Assembly (NCBI RefSeq): GCF_000420085.1
Contig: NZ_ATUG01000001.1
Coordinates: forward strand, 2,255,223-2,319,222
DNA length: 64,000 bases
Origin: Desulfospira joergensenii DSM 10085
GTDB lineage: Bacteria > Desulfobacterota > Desulfobacteria > Desulfobacterales > Desulfobacteraceae
Direction: 5' to 3'
A program made the position numbers and the translations under genes. A model generated the notes under the pieces. It did no database searches. It was given only the letters and a program-made list of their open reading frames with translations, and was not told the DNA's origin. The first letter of the stretch is position 1. Each line of letters starts with the position of its first letter. This document shows positions 61,117 through 64,000 of this stretch, piece after piece.

Positions 61117-62901
61117 TCATTTTTTCCCGGGAAAAAGTGCGGATTTCAACTTTTTCCAAACCCCCGGAGGCCGGCGTCTGTCCAAGGAAACCGGCAGAAT
61201 CTTATCCTCTGCCACGACAGGTTCATCCGGATGATCCGGGTCTTCCGATTCTTCCAGTTCACTCAGCTCCTCCAGCTCCTCCAGCTCCTCCGCTTCCTCC
61301 GCTTCCTCCGGTTCTTCCGGTTCTTCCGGAGCAAGAGCCTGCCGGGTGAAGCGGAACAGAACATCTATCAGCAGAACCTTATCAGGATCTTCCCGCCACA
61401 GATCTTGAAGCATGAAAAGATCCTCCTCCACGGTCGTCGCCATCTCTTGTCCCGGAATCAGATCCCGGCTTTCTGCCAGGGCCTTTAGCCGCTTGATGGC
61501 CTCCTCGACGGGATCCTCGCCTTCCGGAAAGAAAATCAGGGGTTCCACAACATCCCCGAGGACCGGTATTGATTCTTTTTCATGGACTAAAATCCCGGAA
61601 TCTCCTTTTTCCCCTGGGTCGAAACCCGGGGTCTCTTCCACTTCCCGGAAGATGATAAAGGTCTCCGGATCATCTTCTTGGACCGAAAGGGGCTCGGCTT
61701 CATCTGCAGCGATCAAAGGGGTCTCGTTTTCGCCTGGGCCTGCAACAGAAGGATTCCCCACATCCTCCTGGCTGAAAAAGTCATCCAGCCGGCTTCTGAT
61801 TTCCGGTATGGGGTCTGTATCCCTCCGCTGGGGAATAAAATTTTTAAACCCTTTTTCCTTTAGATCCTCTTCTGCCAGGCTGTCCATATTCTTCCCCACG
61901 GCCTGATCTTCTCCGTGAACACCTGACAAATGGATGAAATCCAGCATTTTATCTGCCGGGCTCTCTTTGATGCTGAAAAGATCTCCCATGATATCCTGAT
62001 TTTCCGGTTGTTCCCTTTCCCGGACTTTGGGGGATCCGGGTTGGGAATCTTCTGGCCGGGAGGGGGAACCGGCCTCTTCTTGGGATGAAGTTTCCAGCAG
62101 GACCACCTTTTGATCCGAATGGGTACGGGAGGTCTTCACGTGGGAGAGTGCCGGCCGGACCGCCGGAGTTTCTGCCGAATCGGCTGAATCTGTGGCCTCC
62201 TTCCCTGTATTGGCTAACTTCTTTTTAAAATCAATAAAGGCGGCGACGTCCCGCTCAATCAGCCGCTTTTTCTCCTGGAAGGGCATGCCCGGAGTCTGAA
62301 CGACCCGTTCAAAATCCGCAAAAACCGAATGAAGAAAAAAGATGGCGTCTTGATGGGCCAAAGCCTTTTTAGAAGCAATATACCTCCCAAGGCTGTTTAT
62401 GATTTTCAAAAAAGAATATGGGATTTTACTCGATTTGAACTTTGACATCAGCCGGGTGGTTACTTTATCGAAATCTTCCAATGTTGCATTTGAAATTTCC
62501 CAGTCAATGGCAAGAATCACCTCTTTTAAATCCTGCATTTCAATTGCGCTGATCAGGGGAAGGGAGGTGATTTTGGCCTTCAATGCTCTATAGGTGCGGC
62601 TCGATTCTGCCAGAATCCCGGCGGCCTGATCTTTATCCAGGTCCGGTTCACAGGCCAATTTTTCAAGATCTTCGGTAATGGCCTTGAGTACGGAAAAAGT
62701 ATCTTCATGGACATTTTTTTTCCGGGTGCCAAGGTATCGGCCAAGGGACCGCATCATCTCTATGATGGAAGTCATTGCAGCATTGTCCGGGTGCCGGGCT
62801 TTGATCAATGAAAGCTGATCTTCAAATGCATCAACATTTTCATCTTCGATCCGGGATTCCATGGAAGCAATGACCTGTTTGAGTTCAGTTAGCGGATTCA
62901 A
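61117..62901 (-). CDS. Protein of unknown function in the mglA-linked operon, duplicated N-terminus and Glu-rich tail
   Basis: 594 residues from a TTG at 62901 with AAGGAGG upstream, overlapping the mglA stop. Residues about 5-110 and 120-225 are homologous helical repeats: each has SLGRY followed by a Lys pair, a H-x-D segment and F-D/E-F/L-E. A long disordered acidic and proline/serine-rich middle follows. After a small folded patch (residues about 490-535, LFMLQDLWREDPDKVLLIDVLFRF), residues about 540-575 are an EEPEE/EELEE run. The tail is basic. It is possibly a GTPase effector or scaffold; it resembles no family I can name. Confidence 0.75.
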   Translation of the reverse strand: MNPLTELKQVIASMESRIEDENVDAFEDQLSLIKARHPDNAAMTSIIEMMRSLGRYLGTRKKNVHEDTFSVLKAITEDLEKLACEPDLDKDQAAGILAESSRTYRALKAKITSLPLISAIEMQDLKEVILAIDWEISNATLEDFDKVTTRLMSKFKSSKIPYSFLKIINSLGRYIASKKALAHQDAIFFLHSVFADFERVVQTPGMPFQEKKRLIERDVAAFIDFKKKLANTGKEATDSADSAETPAVRPALSHVKTSRTHSDQKVVLLETSSQEEAGSPSRPEDSQPGSPKVREREQPENQDIMGDLFSIKESPADKMLDFIHLSGVHGEDQAVGKNMDSLAEEDLKEKGFKNFIPQRRDTDPIPEIRSRLDDFFSQEDVGNPSVAGPGENETPLIAADEAEPLSVQEDDPETFIIFREVEETPGFDPGEKGDSGILVHEKESIPVLGDVVEPLIFFPEGEDPVEEAIKRLKALAESRDLIPGQEMATTVEEDLFMLQDLWREDPDKVLLIDVLFRFTRQALAPEEPEEPEEAEEAEELEELEELSELEESEDPDHPDEPVVAEDKILPVSLDRRRPPGVWKKLKSALFPGKK

Positions 62902-63515
62902 AAAACCTCCTTAAAAAGCTGATTCTGAACAGATGCCAGGGTTACGGAAATAATTTCTTTCAAAGTGGGGATCACGTTGCCTCCGCTCAAAGCACTGGCT
63001 TCAAAGGCAGGGGCTTTCAACTGGCCGTTGAGGTCTGCCTGCATGGTCTCGGTTGACAGGACCGGAATCTTGGCTTTTTTCAGATCCACCTTGTTATACT
63101 GCATCACCAGGGGCACCTCAAAAAGGTCCAGGCTATAGGAATCCAGGTTCTCATAAAGCTGGTTAAGGGATTCGATATTTTTTATGCGCTGCTCCTTTTG
63201 GACATCTGCGACAAAAACAATGCCGTCCACCCCCCTGAGCACCAGCTTCCGGGTTGCGTTATACTTTACCTGCCCCGGAACGGTGTAGAGCTGAATCGTC
63301 ACGTCAAACCCTTTTATGGGCCCTACATCAAATGGGAGAAAGTCAAAAAAAAGGGTCCGGTCGTCATGGGTTTTAAGACTGACCATCTCTGTCTTGATCT
63401 GATCCCGGTAGGCCTGGTTAATATATTCGAGGTTGGTTGTCTTTCCGCCTCTTCCCGGGCCGTAATAAACGATTTTGATCTGAACTTCTTTGGTTTTAAT
63501 ATTGATGAGCGCCAA
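62898..63515 (-). CDS. MglA-like small Ras-family GTPase
   Basis: 205 residues from a TTG at 63515, preceded by GGGGAGG at good spacing. Walker A YYGPGRGGKTT near residue 18, switch-II region LYTVPGQVKYNATRKLVLRGVDG, and the guanine-specificity motif YNKVDL are all as in MglA. MglA is the switch protein that sets cell polarity and gliding or type IV pilus motility in Myxococcus, with a roadblock-domain partner as GAP. The roadblock gene lies 51 bases upstream on the same strand. Confidence 0.92.
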   Translation of the reverse strand: MALINIKTKEVQIKIVYYGPGRGGKTTNLEYINQAYRDQIKTEMVSLKTHDDRTLFFDFLPFDVGPIKGFDVTIQLYTVPGQVKYNATRKLVLRGVDGIVFVADVQKEQRIKNIESLNQLYENLDSYSLDLFEVPLVMQYNKVDLKKAKIPVLSTETMQADLNGQLKAPAFEASALSGGNVIPTLKEIISVTLASVQNQLFKEVF

Positions 63516-63566
63516 ATTCGCCCTCCCCAGGCCACCCGCATCCGGATGGCCTGATTTTTATGAAAA

Positions 63567-63953
63567 CTATCCCTTGGCCAGGATCTTGCTGATCCGGCCG
63601 ACAGTCTCAGCTACTTTGAGTCTTACCAGCCCCAATGATATGTCTTTGTTGAACATGGCAATCAAAAGGGTATCATCTGTTACTTTGCTGAAATGAATGC
63701 TTAATTTCTTGCCCTTGTGAAACAACAGGGAGAACTCAGATTCACCGACCAGCTTTGCCATTGCGTCAACAGCCGCGAAGTTGCCGGCGGCCAGGGCGGT
63801 AAAGGAGGTGGAGTCCAGACGGGTTTTCCCGTTGTCGTGTTTGGCAATGGCGTTTCCGCCCATATCCATATATATGACATGATCCAGTCCGGCTTCCATG
63901 AGATGGGATTGAATTGCATTGTCGATATAGTCAAGCTGTTCCTGGGTTAACAT
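63567..63953 (-). CDS. Roadblock/LC7-domain protein (MglB-like)
   Basis: 128 residues covering one roadblock/LC7 domain (ALAAGNFAAVDAMAKLVGESEFSLLFHKGKKLSIHFSKVTDDTLLIAMF). It is encoded directly before the MglA-like GTPase, the standard arrangement for an MglB-type GTPase-activating or regulatory partner. AGGA precedes the ATG. Other genes may precede it outside the window. Confidence 0.9.
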   Translation of the reverse strand: MLTQEQLDYIDNAIQSHLMEAGLDHVIYMDMGGNAIAKHDNGKTRLDSTSFTALAAGNFAAVDAMAKLVGESEFSLLFHKGKKLSIHFSKVTDDTLLIAMFNKDISLGLVRLKVAETVGRISKILAKG

Positions 63954-64000
63954 GGCCGATTCCTAACATAGATTCAAAGGTTGTCCGATATAATTCCTGT

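Noticed and set aside
1-64000. tRNA or rRNA genes, CRISPR arrays, intact insertion sequences, prophage
   Set aside because: No tRNA-like arms, regularly spaced repeats, transposase or integrase motifs were seen on either strand; a covariance-model scan would be needed to exclude small RNAs.

Overview
The window looks like part of the chromosome of a strictly anaerobic, Gram-negative bacterium of the Desulfobacterota, most like a Desulfobacteraceae sulfate reducer. This is inferred from gene content: YjiM/2-hydroxyacyl-CoA dehydratase-type iron-sulfur reductases with an ATP-driven activator, many organic-acid importers, PEP-CTERM, two Cache/HAMP chemoreceptors, MglA/roadblock proteins and a GEMM-I riboswitch. 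No 16S rRNA or tRNA gene was seen, so the placement is tentative.

Layout. 1-4463 (+): end of a sugar ABC importer (binding protein, two permeases, ATPase) with a ROK sugar kinase. 4464-8936: an AT-richer island with a secreted LamG/metallophosphoesterase and a PEP-CTERM protein. 8937-12020 (-): metY-metX-metW for methionine synthesis. 12337-20808 (+): hybrid histidine kinase, chemoreceptor, RlmN-like radical SAM enzyme, FUSC-type membrane protein and a fused aroK-aroB, facing aroD (-). 21738-24858 (-): tripartite tricarboxylate transporter tctCBA with two intercistronic hairpins, preceded by a small acidic protein. 25608-28440 (-): a chemoreceptor and a STAS-like protein behind a candidate c-di-GMP-I riboswitch. 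A remnant of another chemoreceptor follows at 28509-28781 (+).

28818-36896 (-) is one tight operon of seven genes: two paralogous YjiM/double-cubane-type reductases, a DUF3798 binding protein, an RbsA-like ATPase, two permeases and the [4Fe-4S] activator ATPase. It couples import of an unknown compound to a low-potential reductase. An FNR-like regulator and a TIGR04076 protein diverge from it. 38346-43230 (-): peptide deformylase and a complete Liv-type ABC importer. 43597-49143 (+): IclR regulator, TAXI-TRAP transporter, CaiB/BaiF CoA-transferase and a flavin reductase, probably one uptake-and-activation pathway for an organic acid.

49462-57251 is a divergent locus with two TonB-dependent receptors, each paired with an FmdE-family protein, around an XRE-cupin regulator. 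Both receptor genes have terminator-like hairpins in their leaders, one with a mutually exclusive antiterminator. 57311-57432 holds a 122-base structured inverted-repeat element between convergent genes. 57485-63953 (-): glnE, a PilZ-like protein, and an mglB-mglA-linked operon whose 594-residue third member has an internally duplicated N-terminus and a Glu-rich tail.
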